Notes under the pieces: model-generated
Database searches by the model: none
What the model saw: only the letters and a program-made list of their open reading frames with translations
What the model was told of the DNA's origin: nothing
Translations under genes and position numbers: made by a program
Shown here: piece after piece, positions 55,588 through 63,450 of the stretch
Numbering within the stretch: the first letter of the stretch is position 1
How the letters are laid out: every line of letters starts with the position of its first letter
DNA from: Intestinibacillus sp964580155
GTDB lineage: Bacteria; Bacillota; Clostridia; Oscillospirales; Butyricicoccaceae
DNA length: 64,000 nt
Reading direction: 5' to 3'
Assembly: GCA_964580155.1 (NCBI GenBank)
Contig: CAZOJP010000004.1
Coordinates: 8,417-72,416 of the forward strand

Positions 55588-56343
55588 TTACTCAATCTCC
55601 AGCAAAACCGGACAATGGTCGCTGCCCATGACCTCGTTTAGGATCGCAGCGCGCTTTAAGCGCGGCGTCAACCGCTCAGAAACCAGGAAATAGTCGATCC
55701 GCCATCCCGCGTTCTTTTCTCGTGCCTGAAAGCGATAGCTCCACCACGAGTACATCCCCTCCGCCTCCGGATAGTAGTGGCGGAAGGTATCCACAAAGCC
55801 CGCGCCCAGTAGCTCGGTCATTTTCGCGCGCTCTTCATCGGAAAAACCCGCGTTTTTTCGATTGGTTTTGGGGTTTTTTAGATCAATTTCTTTGTGCGCA
55901 ACGTTCAGGTCTCCGCACGCGATCACAGGCTTTACAGCATCCAGCCGCTGCAAATATGCGCGAAACGCATCGTCCCATTCCATGCGGTACGGCAGCCGCT
56001 TGAGCGCATCCTGTGAATTGGGCGTATAGACTGTGACAAGATAAAAATCCGGATATTCTGCGGTAATGACCCTGCCTTCGTGGTCGTGCTCGTCGATTCC
56101 CAAGCCATAGGTGACCGCAATCGGCTCTGTCTTGCTGAAAACAGCAGTGCCCGAATAGCCCTTCTTTTCTGCGGAGCACCAGTATTCGTGGTAGGTGTCC
56201 GCAAGCGGAACCTCCGCCTGCCCCTGCTGCATTTTGGTTTCCTGCAAGCACAGCATATCCGGCTGCTCCGCTGCGACAAAGTCCAAAAAGCCCTTGCCCA
56301 TGCACGCGCGCAGACCGTTTACATTCCATGAAATGAGCTTCAT
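55588..56343 (-). CDS. xth: Exodeoxyribonuclease III
   Basis: AP endonuclease and 3'-5' exonuclease for base-excision repair. 251 residues. Metal and catalytic motifs: WNVNGLRA, DMLCLQETKMQ, GDLNVAHKEIDL and GSDHCPVLL at the C-terminus. Clear exoA/xth length and order. Confidence 0.96.
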   Translation of the reverse strand: MKLISWNVNGLRACMGKGFLDFVAAEQPDMLCLQETKMQQGQAEVPLADTYHEYWCSAEKKGYSGTAVFSKTEPIAVTYGLGIDEHDHEGRVITAEYPDFYLVTVYTPNSQDALKRLPYRMEWDDAFRAYLQRLDAVKPVIACGDLNVAHKEIDLKNPKTNRKNAGFSDEERAKMTELLGAGFVDTFRHYYPEAEGMYSWWSYRFQAREKNAGWRIDYFLVSERLTPRLKRAAILNEVMGSDHCPVLLEIE

Positions 56344-56498
56344 TTTTTCATCCTTTCAAGATTCCGCTTGCCGCGATGCGGCGCACCGCGTCCTGCATTC
56401 GCACGGGCGCAACGACAAGCGCAAGCGGTATTTTTATAGTATTATACGACAATTCATACACCTCCGCAAGACCCATCGCATTTCGGGCGCAGATGTGG

Positions 56499-56504
56499 TA
56501 TACT
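56499..56504 (+). promoter_or_regulatory. Candidate -10 of the small GNAT gene
   Basis: TATACT at 56499-56504, 23 bases before the ATG at 56527, which is preceded by AGAGGTG. No clear -35 is seen. Confidence 0.4.
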
Positions 56505-56526
56505 AATAAAAAAGAGGTGATATTGT

Positions 56527-56802
56527 ATGCAGCTAACGCACGAAAAGCATCGCATCTATGCCAAGTCCCCCGAGGGAAAACTACTCGCAGAAGTAACGTT
56601 TCCGCCGGTATCCGCCGACGTTGTCGACATCAATCACACCTTTGTCGACGATTCCCTGCGTGGACGAGGCATCGCGGACGCGCTGTTGCGCGCGGCAGTC
56701 GCGCAGCTTCGCGAGCAGAACCAACACGCCCGCGCAAGCTGCTCCTATGCCAAGGTCTGGTTTGAGCGCCATCCGGAGCAGCAGGAGCTTCTCGCACCAT
56801 AG
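56527..56802 (+). CDS. Small GNAT-like N-acetyltransferase (YjdJ-like)
   Basis: 91 residues: an unusually short GNAT fold. The acetyl-CoA loop is LRGRGIADALLRAAV and the end is CSYAKVWFERHPE, which matches the COG2388-type small acetyltransferases. One of only three plus-strand genes. Substrate unknown. Confidence 0.85.
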   Translation: MQLTHEKHRIYAKSPEGKLLAEVTFPPVSADVVDINHTFVDDSLRGRGIADALLRAAVAQLREQNQHARASCSYAKVWFERHPEQQELLAP

Positions 56803-56803
56803 C

Positions 56804-56845
56804 AAAAGACAAGCGACGATTTTCTTCGTCGCTTGTCTTTTTTTA
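56804..56845. terminator. Bidirectional terminator between the GNAT gene and hisE
   Basis: A 12-bp perfect stem gacaagcgacga/tcgtcgcttgtc with an A-run and a T-run on the two sides; closes both converging units. Confidence 0.93.
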
Positions 56846-57169
56846 TCATGAATTGTGATCTGAGATGTGAAATTGCTTCAGATTCCCGATTTTCTCCGCG
56901 CGTGCATCCATTTCCGTGCACACTTCCTGCAGGGTGACGCCGCATACGTTCATCATCACCATCATGTGATAGAACACATCGTTAATCTCGCCGATGAGCT
57001 CGGTTTTGTCCTCGTTTTTTGCGGCGATAATCGTCTCCGTGCACTCTTCCCCCACCTTTTTCAGGATTTTATCCAATCCTTTTTCAAAAAGATAGCAGGT
57101 ATAGGAGCCTTCCGTCGGCTCAGCGCGGCGCTGCGCGATCACCGCCTCCATTTTATCAAACGCATTCAT
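56846..57169 (-). CDS. hisE: Phosphoribosyl-ATP pyrophosphohydrolase
   Basis: 107 residues, all-α MazG-like fold. Contains KVGEECTETIIAAKNED and the metal site ELIGEINDVFYHMMVMM. Acts after HisG in histidine synthesis. Its start overlaps hisI by 4 bases; it is a separate gene, not a hisIE fusion. Confidence 0.95.
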   Translation of the reverse strand: MNAFDKMEAVIAQRRAEPTEGSYTCYLFEKGLDKILKKVGEECTETIIAAKNEDKTELIGEINDVFYHMMVMMNVCGVTLQEVCTEMDARAEKIGNLKQFHISDHNS

Positions 57170-57621
57170 TCCGTCTCCTCCTTATGCCAAAGCTCGGTAA
57201 AAAAGCAGGTCTGATTGCCGGTGTGGCATACCGGCCCCTTGGGAGCGCCGCGGTAAATGAGCGTGTCATCGTCGCAGTCCGATAAAATGCGCGAAACAAC
57301 AATATAATTCCCCGAGGTCTCGCCCTTGTTCCATAGCTTTTGCCGGGAGCGCGAAAAAAACCACGCTGTTCCGGTCTCCATTGTCAGACGCAGGGCCTCC
57401 TCGTCGGCATAGCCGAGCATCAGCACTTCCTCTGTGCGCTCATCCTGACAAATAACCGGAATGAGCGCTGCTTTCGCAAAAAAACGTTTCAATTCCATCG
57501 TGTGTTCGCCTTCTTCTATGATTGTAATGTCGTTCCCGTGCAGACCGGACCGCAGAAATGAGGTAAGCATACGATCCAGCTCCGGGTCTAGTGTGCCGAT
57601 AACGCCTTGCGCCGCGCTCAT
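57166..57621 (-). CDS. hisI: Phosphoribosyl-AMP cyclohydrolase, N-terminally extended
   Basis: The enzyme's own domain is about 110 residues, starting MELKRFFAKAALIPV at 57498; it has the zinc cysteines DCDDDTLIYR and CHTGNQTCFF, and WFFSRSRQKLWNKGE. An in-frame ATG at 57621 overlaps the hisF stop (ATGA), which would give 151 residues and an extra 41 of unknown role. Without this start there would be a 120-base gap in an otherwise tight operon, so the long start is chosen, with doubt. Confidence 0.85.
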   Translation of the reverse strand: MSAAQGVIGTLDPELDRMLTSFLRSGLHGNDITIIEEGEHTMELKRFFAKAALIPVICQDERTEEVLMLGYADEEALRLTMETGTAWFFSRSRQKLWNKGETSGNYIVVSRILSDCDDDTLIYRGAPKGPVCHTGNQTCFFTELWHKEETE

Positions 57622-58382
57622 GGGCGCACCGGAATGTTGCATGCGGCAAGATGCGCCTTGACTTGTCCGACGGTCAGCTCGCCATAATGGAACAGGCTTG
57701 CGGCGAGCGCCGCATCGGCATCGGTTTTTTCGAAGACTTCGGAAAAATGCGCAAGCGATCCGCAGCCGCCCGAGGCGACGACCGGAATGCCGACCGTCTT
57801 CGCGACTTCGCCGGTCAACTCCAAATCAAAGCCGGACTTTGTGCCGTCCCGATCCATCGAGGTCAGGAGAATTTCTCCCGCGCCGCGTTCGTAAACTTCT
57901 TTCGCCCACGCGACCGCATCGATCCCGGTCGGGGTGCGTCCGCCGGCCACATAGACCTCAAAACCGGAGGGTGTTTTTCCGGTGCGCCGCCCGTCAATCG
58001 CAACAACCACGCACTGCGAGCCGAACTTTTCCGCCGCGGCATTCACAAGCTCCGGTGTTTTGATCGCAGCGGAGTTGATTGATATTTTATCCGCGCCCGC
58101 GCGCAGAATTTCCCTGAAATCCTCGACCGTGCGAATGCCGCCGCCCACCGTCAGCGGCACGAACACCGCGCGGCAGGTGCGCCGCACCACATCGGCAATG
58201 GTATCACGGTTTTCGTTCGTTGCGGTGATATCGAGAAACACGATCTCGTCCGCGCCCTGCTCGGAGTAAAACCGCGCCAGCTCAACCGGATCCCCCGCAT
58301 CCCGCAGCCCGACAAAGTTGACGCCCTTGACAACGCGCCCGTCCTTCACATCCAAACACGGAATGATACGTTTTGCCAGCAT
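57618..58382 (-). CDS. hisF: Imidazole glycerol phosphate synthase cyclase subunit
   Basis: 254 residues, (βα)8 barrel. Catalytic Asp in IIPCLDVKDGRVVKGVNF and the second in LTSMDRDGTKSGFDL. Forms a complex with HisH. The ATG at 58382 shares one base with the hisA stop and lies 7 bases after GGAGG. Confidence 0.97.
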   Translation of the reverse strand: MLAKRIIPCLDVKDGRVVKGVNFVGLRDAGDPVELARFYSEQGADEIVFLDITATNENRDTIADVVRRTCRAVFVPLTVGGGIRTVEDFREILRAGADKISINSAAIKTPELVNAAAEKFGSQCVVVAIDGRRTGKTPSGFEVYVAGGRTPTGIDAVAWAKEVYERGAGEILLTSMDRDGTKSGFDLELTGEVAKTVGIPVVASGGCGSLAHFSEVFEKTDADAALAASLFHYGELTVGQVKAHLAACNIPVRP

Positions 58383-59095
58383 CACGTTGCCTCCCTAATC
58401 GCGTCTTCCAAGTCGAGCGCGCCCGTATAGATCGCTTTTCCTGCAATCGCCGCGTCGATTCCATCTGCGCGCAGCCGGCGGATATCCGCCAGCGAAGTCA
58501 CGCCGCCGGAGGCCACAATCTCGCATTTGACCGCGGCGCGCAGCGCACACAGCTGCTCAAAATTCGGCCCGGACAGCATGCCGTCGCGTCCAATGTCGGT
58601 GAAAATAATCGTATGCACGCCGTAGCTTTCCATACGGCGCGCAAATTCCAGATATTCAAAGCCGCTGTCCTGGAGCCAACCGTCCGTGCGCACGGTTCCC
58701 TCAAGCGCGTCGATGCCGACCGCAATGCGGTCACCATATTCGCGGCAGGCATCCTCGACAAGCTGCGGATTGCGCACCGCCGCAGAGCCGATGATGACGC
58801 GCCGCACACCGAGCGCGAGCACATGGCGCACATCCACCATCGAGCGAATGCCGCCGCCAAGCTCGACCGCCGCGCCCGTTTCCGAGATGACACGGCGCAC
58901 AACATCATAGTTTGCGCGCGAGCCGTCCTTTGCGCCGTCCAGATCCACCATATGGATGAGCTGCGCACCCGCCGCAAGAAAACGCTGCGCGGTCTCCACC
59001 GCATCCTCCGCCACTTGATGCGCGGTCGCGTAATCCCCCTGTGTCAGCCGGACGCACTTACCGTCCTTGAGATCGATTGCCGGCAATATTTTCAT
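58382..59095 (-). CDS. hisA: Phosphoribosylformimino-5-aminoimidazole carboxamide ribotide isomerase
   Basis: 237 residues, (βα)8 barrel. Begins MKILPAIDLKDGKCVRLTQGD with catalytic Asp8; the second Asp is in FTDIGRDGMLSGPN. Starts 7 bases after the hisH stop. Confidence 0.97.
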   Translation of the reverse strand: MKILPAIDLKDGKCVRLTQGDYATAHQVAEDAVETAQRFLAAGAQLIHMVDLDGAKDGSRANYDVVRRVISETGAAVELGGGIRSMVDVRHVLALGVRRVIIGSAAVRNPQLVEDACREYGDRIAVGIDALEGTVRTDGWLQDSGFEYLEFARRMESYGVHTIIFTDIGRDGMLSGPNFEQLCALRAAVKCEIVASGGVTSLADIRRLRADGIDAAIAGKAIYTGALDLEDAIREAT

Positions 59096-59102
59096 ATGTT
59101 AC

Positions 59103-59714
59103 TCATCCTTTCGTCAGCTTTGTAAAGTTTTTCAAGATATGCAGACCCGTGTCTCCGCTTTTTTCGGGGTGAAACTGGCAGCCGAATACATGGCCCCGTG
59201 CGACGATTGCAGGGACGCGCGCTTCGTAGTCGGTCACGCAGCTCAAATCGGTTTCCGCCGCCGAAAAAGCCATATAGCTGTGCACAAAATAGACGTAATC
59301 GCCATCGTGCAGCCCCTCGGTCAGTGCGTTGGGACGCAGGACGGACAGGGCATTCCAGCCGATCTGCGGCAGCTTGAGCGCGGTCGGAATGCGGCGGATG
59401 CCGCCCGGAAGCAGGTCGAGTCCGGCGCACGGGCGCACCTCGTCCGACTCGGTAAACAGCATTTGCATGCCGAGACAGATGCCTAAAAACGGCTTGTTCC
59501 GCGCAGCAGTCCGCACCGCATCATGCAGGCCGGAGGCGTGCAGCGCGTGCATGGCATCGGGAAATGCGCCGACACCGGGCAGAATTACGCCCGCGGCGTT
59601 TTCAATCATCTCGCGCGTCGCTGCAATGCGGTTGTCGACACCCAGATAATCCAGAGAATTTTGCACGCTCATCAGGTTGCCCGCACCGTAATCTATAATC
59701 GCTATATAACCCAT
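59103..59714 (-). CDS. hisH: Imidazole glycerol phosphate synthase glutamine amidotransferase subunit
   Basis: 203 residues, class I amidotransferase. The nucleophile Cys is in FLGICLGMQML, with the His/Glu pair in GCQFHPEKSG. Start at 59714 (MGYIAIIDYGAGN), with AGGGGG upstream. Separated from hisB by 106 bases, which hold a possible internal promoter. Confidence 0.96.
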   Translation of the reverse strand: MGYIAIIDYGAGNLMSVQNSLDYLGVDNRIAATREMIENAAGVILPGVGAFPDAMHALHASGLHDAVRTAARNKPFLGICLGMQMLFTESDEVRPCAGLDLLPGGIRRIPTALKLPQIGWNALSVLRPNALTEGLHDGDYVYFVHSYMAFSAAETDLSCVTDYEARVPAIVARGHVFGCQFHPEKSGDTGLHILKNFTKLTKG

Positions 59715-59772
59715 ATATTCCCCCTGCGCCTGCCGCGGCAGATCTGCAAAACATACAACCAGTGCTAGGTTG

Positions 59773-59801
59773 ATTGTCCGTGTTTCATACGCGCTTGTCA
59801 A
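59773..59801 (-). promoter_or_regulatory. Possible internal promoter before hisH
   Basis: TTGACA (59796-59801) and GACAAT (59773-59778), 17 bases apart, in the gap between hisB and hisH. Confidence 0.4.
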
Positions 59802-59820
59802 TCCAAATTTTCCTATGTGG

Positions 59821-60396
59821 TCAGAGTACGCCCTTTGCGCTGAGCACGCCGCCGCCTGTGGCCTGCACCGCCTGACGCAGCGCGCGCGCCGTCGCCTTAA
59901 ACAGCGCTTCTGTGATGTGATGCGCATTTTGTCCGTACTGTGCTTTGAGATGCAGGGTCAATCCGCCGTGCATCGCAAATGCGCGCATAAATTCACCGGT
60001 CAGACAGGTGTCGTAATCGCCGCACATCGGCTGCGGCATGGGCGCGTCAAAGACCAGAAACGGCCTGCCCGAAATATCGAGCGCGCAAAAGCCGAGTGCC
60101 TCGTCCATCGGCACAAAGGACGAGCCGAAGCGCGCAATGCCCGCTTTGTCCCCCAGCGCCTTGCAAAGTGCCTGTCCGAGCACGATGCCCACGTCCTCGA
60201 CCGTGTGATGCCCGTCAACCTGCAAATCGCCCTTGCAGCGCACCGTCAGCCCGAAGCCGCCGTGCACCGCAAAGGAGTGGAGCATATGATCGAAAAAGCC
60301 GATGCCGGTCTCGACCGAAATCTCGCCGCCCTCCAGATTGAGCGCCAGCGCGATGTCAGTTTCGCGTGTTGTACGCGTAATTTGTGCGTTGCGCAT
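59821..60396 (-). CDS. hisB: Imidazoleglycerol-phosphate dehydratase
   Basis: 191 residues, the monofunctional form. Two manganese-binding repeats: FFDHMLHSFAVHGG with DGHHTVEDVGIVLG, and MHGGLTLH with NAHHITEALFKA. The start at 60396 follows GGGAGG. Lies just after hisD. Confidence 0.96.
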   Translation of the reverse strand: MRNAQITRTTRETDIALALNLEGGEISVETGIGFFDHMLHSFAVHGGFGLTVRCKGDLQVDGHHTVEDVGIVLGQALCKALGDKAGIARFGSSFVPMDEALGFCALDISGRPFLVFDAPMPQPMCGDYDTCLTGEFMRAFAMHGGLTLHLKAQYGQNAHHITEALFKATARALRQAVQATGGGVLSAKGVL

Positions 60397-60400
60397 GGTG

Positions 60401-61684
60401 TTACACCTCCCGAAAACGTACTTTAATGGAATTGGCGTGCGCGTCCAGATGCTCGCTTTCCGCGAGGGCCACAATGTCGTCCGCAAGCGCCTCCAGCGCT
60501 TCCCTGCTGTATTCGATGATGCTGGTCTTTTTGAGGAAGGTGTCCGTTGAAAGCGGAGAGAAAAAGCGTGCCGTGCCCGAGGTCGGCAGCACATGGCACG
60601 GCCCTGCCATGTAGTCGCCAAGCGGCTCGGGTGCATACGCGCCGAGGAAAATGGCGCCCGCGTTATGCAGCAGCGGCAGCAGCGCGCGCGGCTGCGCCGT
60701 GATGATTTCAAGGTGCTCGGGCGCGACCTGATTTGCAATCTTGCACGCGTCGGCAAGCTCTTCAAAGACAAGGGCGCAGCCGTAATTTTGCACCGATTCG
60801 CGGATGATTTCCCAACGCGGCAGCAGCTTTGCCTGACGCTCCATCTCCGCGGAAATCGCCTGTGCCTGCGGCATGGAGTCGGTCAGCAATACGGCGGAGG
60901 CCAGACGGTCGTGCTCCGCCTGACTCAGCAGGTCGGCCGCGACGCAGACGGGATCCGCGGTGCTGTCCGCGATGACGAGCACCTCGGACGGTCCGGCAAT
61001 CATGTCAATATCCACAACGCCGAACGCGAGCTTTTTCGCCGCTGCGACAAAGGCATTGCCCGGCCCCACAATTTTGTCAACCTGCGGAATAAAGCCTGCG
61101 CCATAGGTCAGCGCGGCGACCGCCTGCACGCCGCCGCACGCGATGACGGTGTCGATGCCCGCAATCTTTGCGGCCGCGAGCACGGCGCTGTTCAAATTTT
61201 CGGTTGGCGGTGTGACCATGACAATCTGCCGGACGCCTGCGACCTTCGCAGGGATTGCATTCATAAGCACGCTCGACGGATATGCCGCGGTGCCGCCCGG
61301 CACATAAACGCCGACGCGGTCCAGTCCGCGCACGGTCTGGCCGAGCACCTGCCCTTCCCCGCGGCGGTATTCCCAGCTCTTGACGAGCATCTGCTCGTGA
61401 TAATCGCGGATATTTTCCGCCGCTTTTTCCAGCGCCGCAATCAGCTTGGGATCGCAGCTTGCATAGGCGCGGTCGAGTACCGCGCGCTCGATGACATACG
61501 GCTTGCAGCCATCGAACTGCTGCGAATACTCCTCCACCGCTGCCATGCCGCGATCGCGGACATCGTCCATCATCGCGCGCACCGTCGCTTCAATATCGCC
61601 GCGTGCGCTGTCCGCGCGCGCCTTCATTTCGCGGATCACACGCTGCTCGGCAGCGCCGTCCGCGCATACGGTTTTCAAAAACAT
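60401..61684 (-). CDS. hisD: Histidinol dehydrogenase
   Basis: Two-step NAD-dependent oxidation of histidinol to histidine. 427 residues; contains VPGGTAAYPSSVLMNAIPAKVAGV, SQAEHD and the family's VGPGNAFVAAAKKL. Second gene of the his operon. Confidence 0.97.
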   Translation of the reverse strand: MFLKTVCADGAAEQRVIREMKARADSARGDIEATVRAMMDDVRDRGMAAVEEYSQQFDGCKPYVIERAVLDRAYASCDPKLIAALEKAAENIRDYHEQMLVKSWEYRRGEGQVLGQTVRGLDRVGVYVPGGTAAYPSSVLMNAIPAKVAGVRQIVMVTPPTENLNSAVLAAAKIAGIDTVIACGGVQAVAALTYGAGFIPQVDKIVGPGNAFVAAAKKLAFGVVDIDMIAGPSEVLVIADSTADPVCVAADLLSQAEHDRLASAVLLTDSMPQAQAISAEMERQAKLLPRWEIIRESVQNYGCALVFEELADACKIANQVAPEHLEIITAQPRALLPLLHNAGAIFLGAYAPEPLGDYMAGPCHVLPTSGTARFFSPLSTDTFLKKTSIIEYSREALEALADDIVALAESEHLDAHANSIKVRFREV

Positions 61685-61702
61685 ACCGTTCTTTCCCTCC
61701 TG

Positions 61703-63340
61703 TCAGCGCGGCTCCAGACCGGCTTCCATCTGTCCGATGATGTGCTGAATCGCGGTCTTTTTCATCTTAGCGCTCGCCAGATTGACGATGATGCGCGCGG
61801 ACACCGGCGCAACGTCCTCGATGATTTCCAGCCCGTTTTCGCGCAGCGTCGTCCCGGTTTCGACAATGTCGACGATCGCGTCCGCAAGCTCCAGCAGCGG
61901 CGCCAGCTCTACCGAGCCTTCGATTTTAATGGTTTCCACATCCATGTTCTTCTTGGCAAAGAACGCGCGCGTCACGGCCGGATATTTCGTCGCGATAATC
62001 GGGGTTTTGTAATCGCGGTACACATCTTTCCCTTTTTTCGTCGCGAGCGCAAAACGGCACTTGCCAAAGCCCAGATCGACCATTTCATAGAAGCTGCCGC
62101 CCTTTTCCATGATCGTATCCTTGCCGACCACGCCCATGTCACACACGCCGTGCTCGACATAGGTGATGACATCCGCCGCCTTGGCGAGCACAATTTCGAT
62201 TTCAGTGTCCGGCAGCGCGAAAATCAGCTTGCGCGAGCCGCTTTCCAGCTCGGAAATGTCGTAGCCCGAGGCCTTAAGCAGGGCAAGCGTCTTTTTTTCC
62301 AGCCGTCCCTTGGTCAGTGCAATGCGCACGGTATCCCGCCGCGCCGCCGCGGCCGGACGATCCGCGCCCGAAATGGACTCTGCGACCATTTCGACATCAA
62401 TGCCAAAGCCGCCGGCGGGCATATCACGCCCGAATTTGGCGCACAGTGCGTTGTAGCGTCCGCCGGCGAGGATCGCCGCGCCCGCCCCGCCGATATAGCC
62501 GCGGAACATGACGCCGGTGTAGTAATCCATCTCGTGCACCAGCCCCAGGTCGATCATGACAGCGTCACCGTAGCCCGCCTTGTCGAGCGCCGTCCAAAGC
62601 TGCCGCAAATACGCAACCGCGCCGAGCACACGCACATTGCCTGTCATCCCTTCCACCGCGTCGAGCACCTCGATGCCGCCGAAAAGCTGCGGCATCGCGC
62701 GCAGCGCGGCTGCGGCGGGACGGTCGCGATAGGGCTCGAGCACATCGCCGAGGGCCGCAAAGGACTTGTTTTCAATCAGACGGCGGATGTGCTCCGCGAT
62801 CTCGTTTTCGACATCGAGCGCTTCAATCAGCGCCTTGTAAATCTCCGCATGCCCCAGCTCAATGCGGAAGCTGTGCGCGCCTGTCGCGCCGAGCGCTTCA
62901 AACGCGGCGGACAGGATGTCCAGATCTGCCTGCAAGCCGTCCGCACCCATCAGCTCCGCGCCGATTTGCAAAAATTCCGCCTTGTGTCCGTTGTCGCCGC
63001 ATACCGAGCGAAACACCTTCTGGCTGTAATACAGCCGCACCGGCAGCGCCGCGCTGTCCAGCCGCGTCGCGGCAATGCGCGCAATCGGCGTTGTGTTATC
63101 CGGACGCGCGACGCAGATGCGGCCCGAACGGTCGATGATTTTGAGCATGGTCTCCTGATCCAGCTCGGGGTTTGCCTGCGCAAACACGTCATAATATTCG
63201 ACGGAGGGGGTCACGATTTCGCTGTATCCGCGCTCCTCCAGCTTGTCGCGAATGCAGCCTTCGGTCTGGCGCAGCGCGCGGCACGATGCAAACAGCAGGT
63301 CGCGCGTGCCCTCCGGCGTGGAAATACAAAAACGGTTCAT
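61703..63340 (-). CDS. hisZG: HisZ-HisG fusion: ATP phosphoribosyltransferase regulatory and catalytic parts
   Basis: One uninterrupted frame of 545 residues. Residues 1-321 are HisZ, a histidyl-tRNA synthetase-like regulatory subunit (STPEGTRDLLF, ARPDNTTPIARIA, GGRYNAL). A short Ala/Arg-rich linker at 322-336 leads into a short-form HisG (337-545; VRIALTKGRLEKK, GVVGKDTIMEKG, DAIVDIVETGTTLRENGL). Normally these are two proteins that form a hetero-octamer. The start at 63340 is 9 bases after AAAGGAG. First gene of the his operon. A sequencing error that removed a stop is possible but not suggested by the smooth linker. Confidence 0.93.
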   Translation of the reverse strand: MNRFCISTPEGTRDLLFASCRALRQTEGCIRDKLEERGYSEIVTPSVEYYDVFAQANPELDQETMLKIIDRSGRICVARPDNTTPIARIAATRLDSAALPVRLYYSQKVFRSVCGDNGHKAEFLQIGAELMGADGLQADLDILSAAFEALGATGAHSFRIELGHAEIYKALIEALDVENEIAEHIRRLIENKSFAALGDVLEPYRDRPAAAALRAMPQLFGGIEVLDAVEGMTGNVRVLGAVAYLRQLWTALDKAGYGDAVMIDLGLVHEMDYYTGVMFRGYIGGAGAAILAGGRYNALCAKFGRDMPAGGFGIDVEMVAESISGADRPAAAARRDTVRIALTKGRLEKKTLALLKASGYDISELESGSRKLIFALPDTEIEIVLAKAADVITYVEHGVCDMGVVGKDTIMEKGGSFYEMVDLGFGKCRFALATKKGKDVYRDYKTPIIATKYPAVTRAFFAKKNMDVETIKIEGSVELAPLLELADAIVDIVETGTTLRENGLEIIEDVAPVSARIIVNLASAKMKKTAIQHIIGQMEAGLEPR

Positions 63341-63375
63341 GTTCCGCAACTCCTTTATTACTTCATTACGCTAAA

Positions 63376-63404
63376 ATGATAGCATACGAAATTCGCGTTG
63401 TCAA
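63376..63404 (-). promoter_or_regulatory. Promoter of the his operon
   Basis: TTGACA (63399-63404) and TATCAT (63376-63381) with 17 bases between, about 35 bases before hisZG. No T-box is seen, unlike at ilv and alaS. Confidence 0.82.
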
Positions 63405-63408
63405 CCTT

Positions 63409-63446
63409 TTTCAAAAAAGCAAAAAGCCGCCGCTTGTGCGGCGGCC
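63409..63446 (-). terminator. Terminator after polC
   Basis: Stem gccgccgc/gcggcggc with loop ACAA, followed on the minus strand by TTTTTGCTTTTTT; 5 bases after the polC stop. Confidence 0.92.
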
Positions 63447-63450
63447 TCCG

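Noticed and set aside
60593..63379. A 928-codon plus-strand open frame opposite hisD and hisZG
   Set aside because: It is antisense to clearly homologous genes, has no recognisable domain and an Arg/His/Ala-rich composition. Such frames come from the GC-biased codon use of the real genes.
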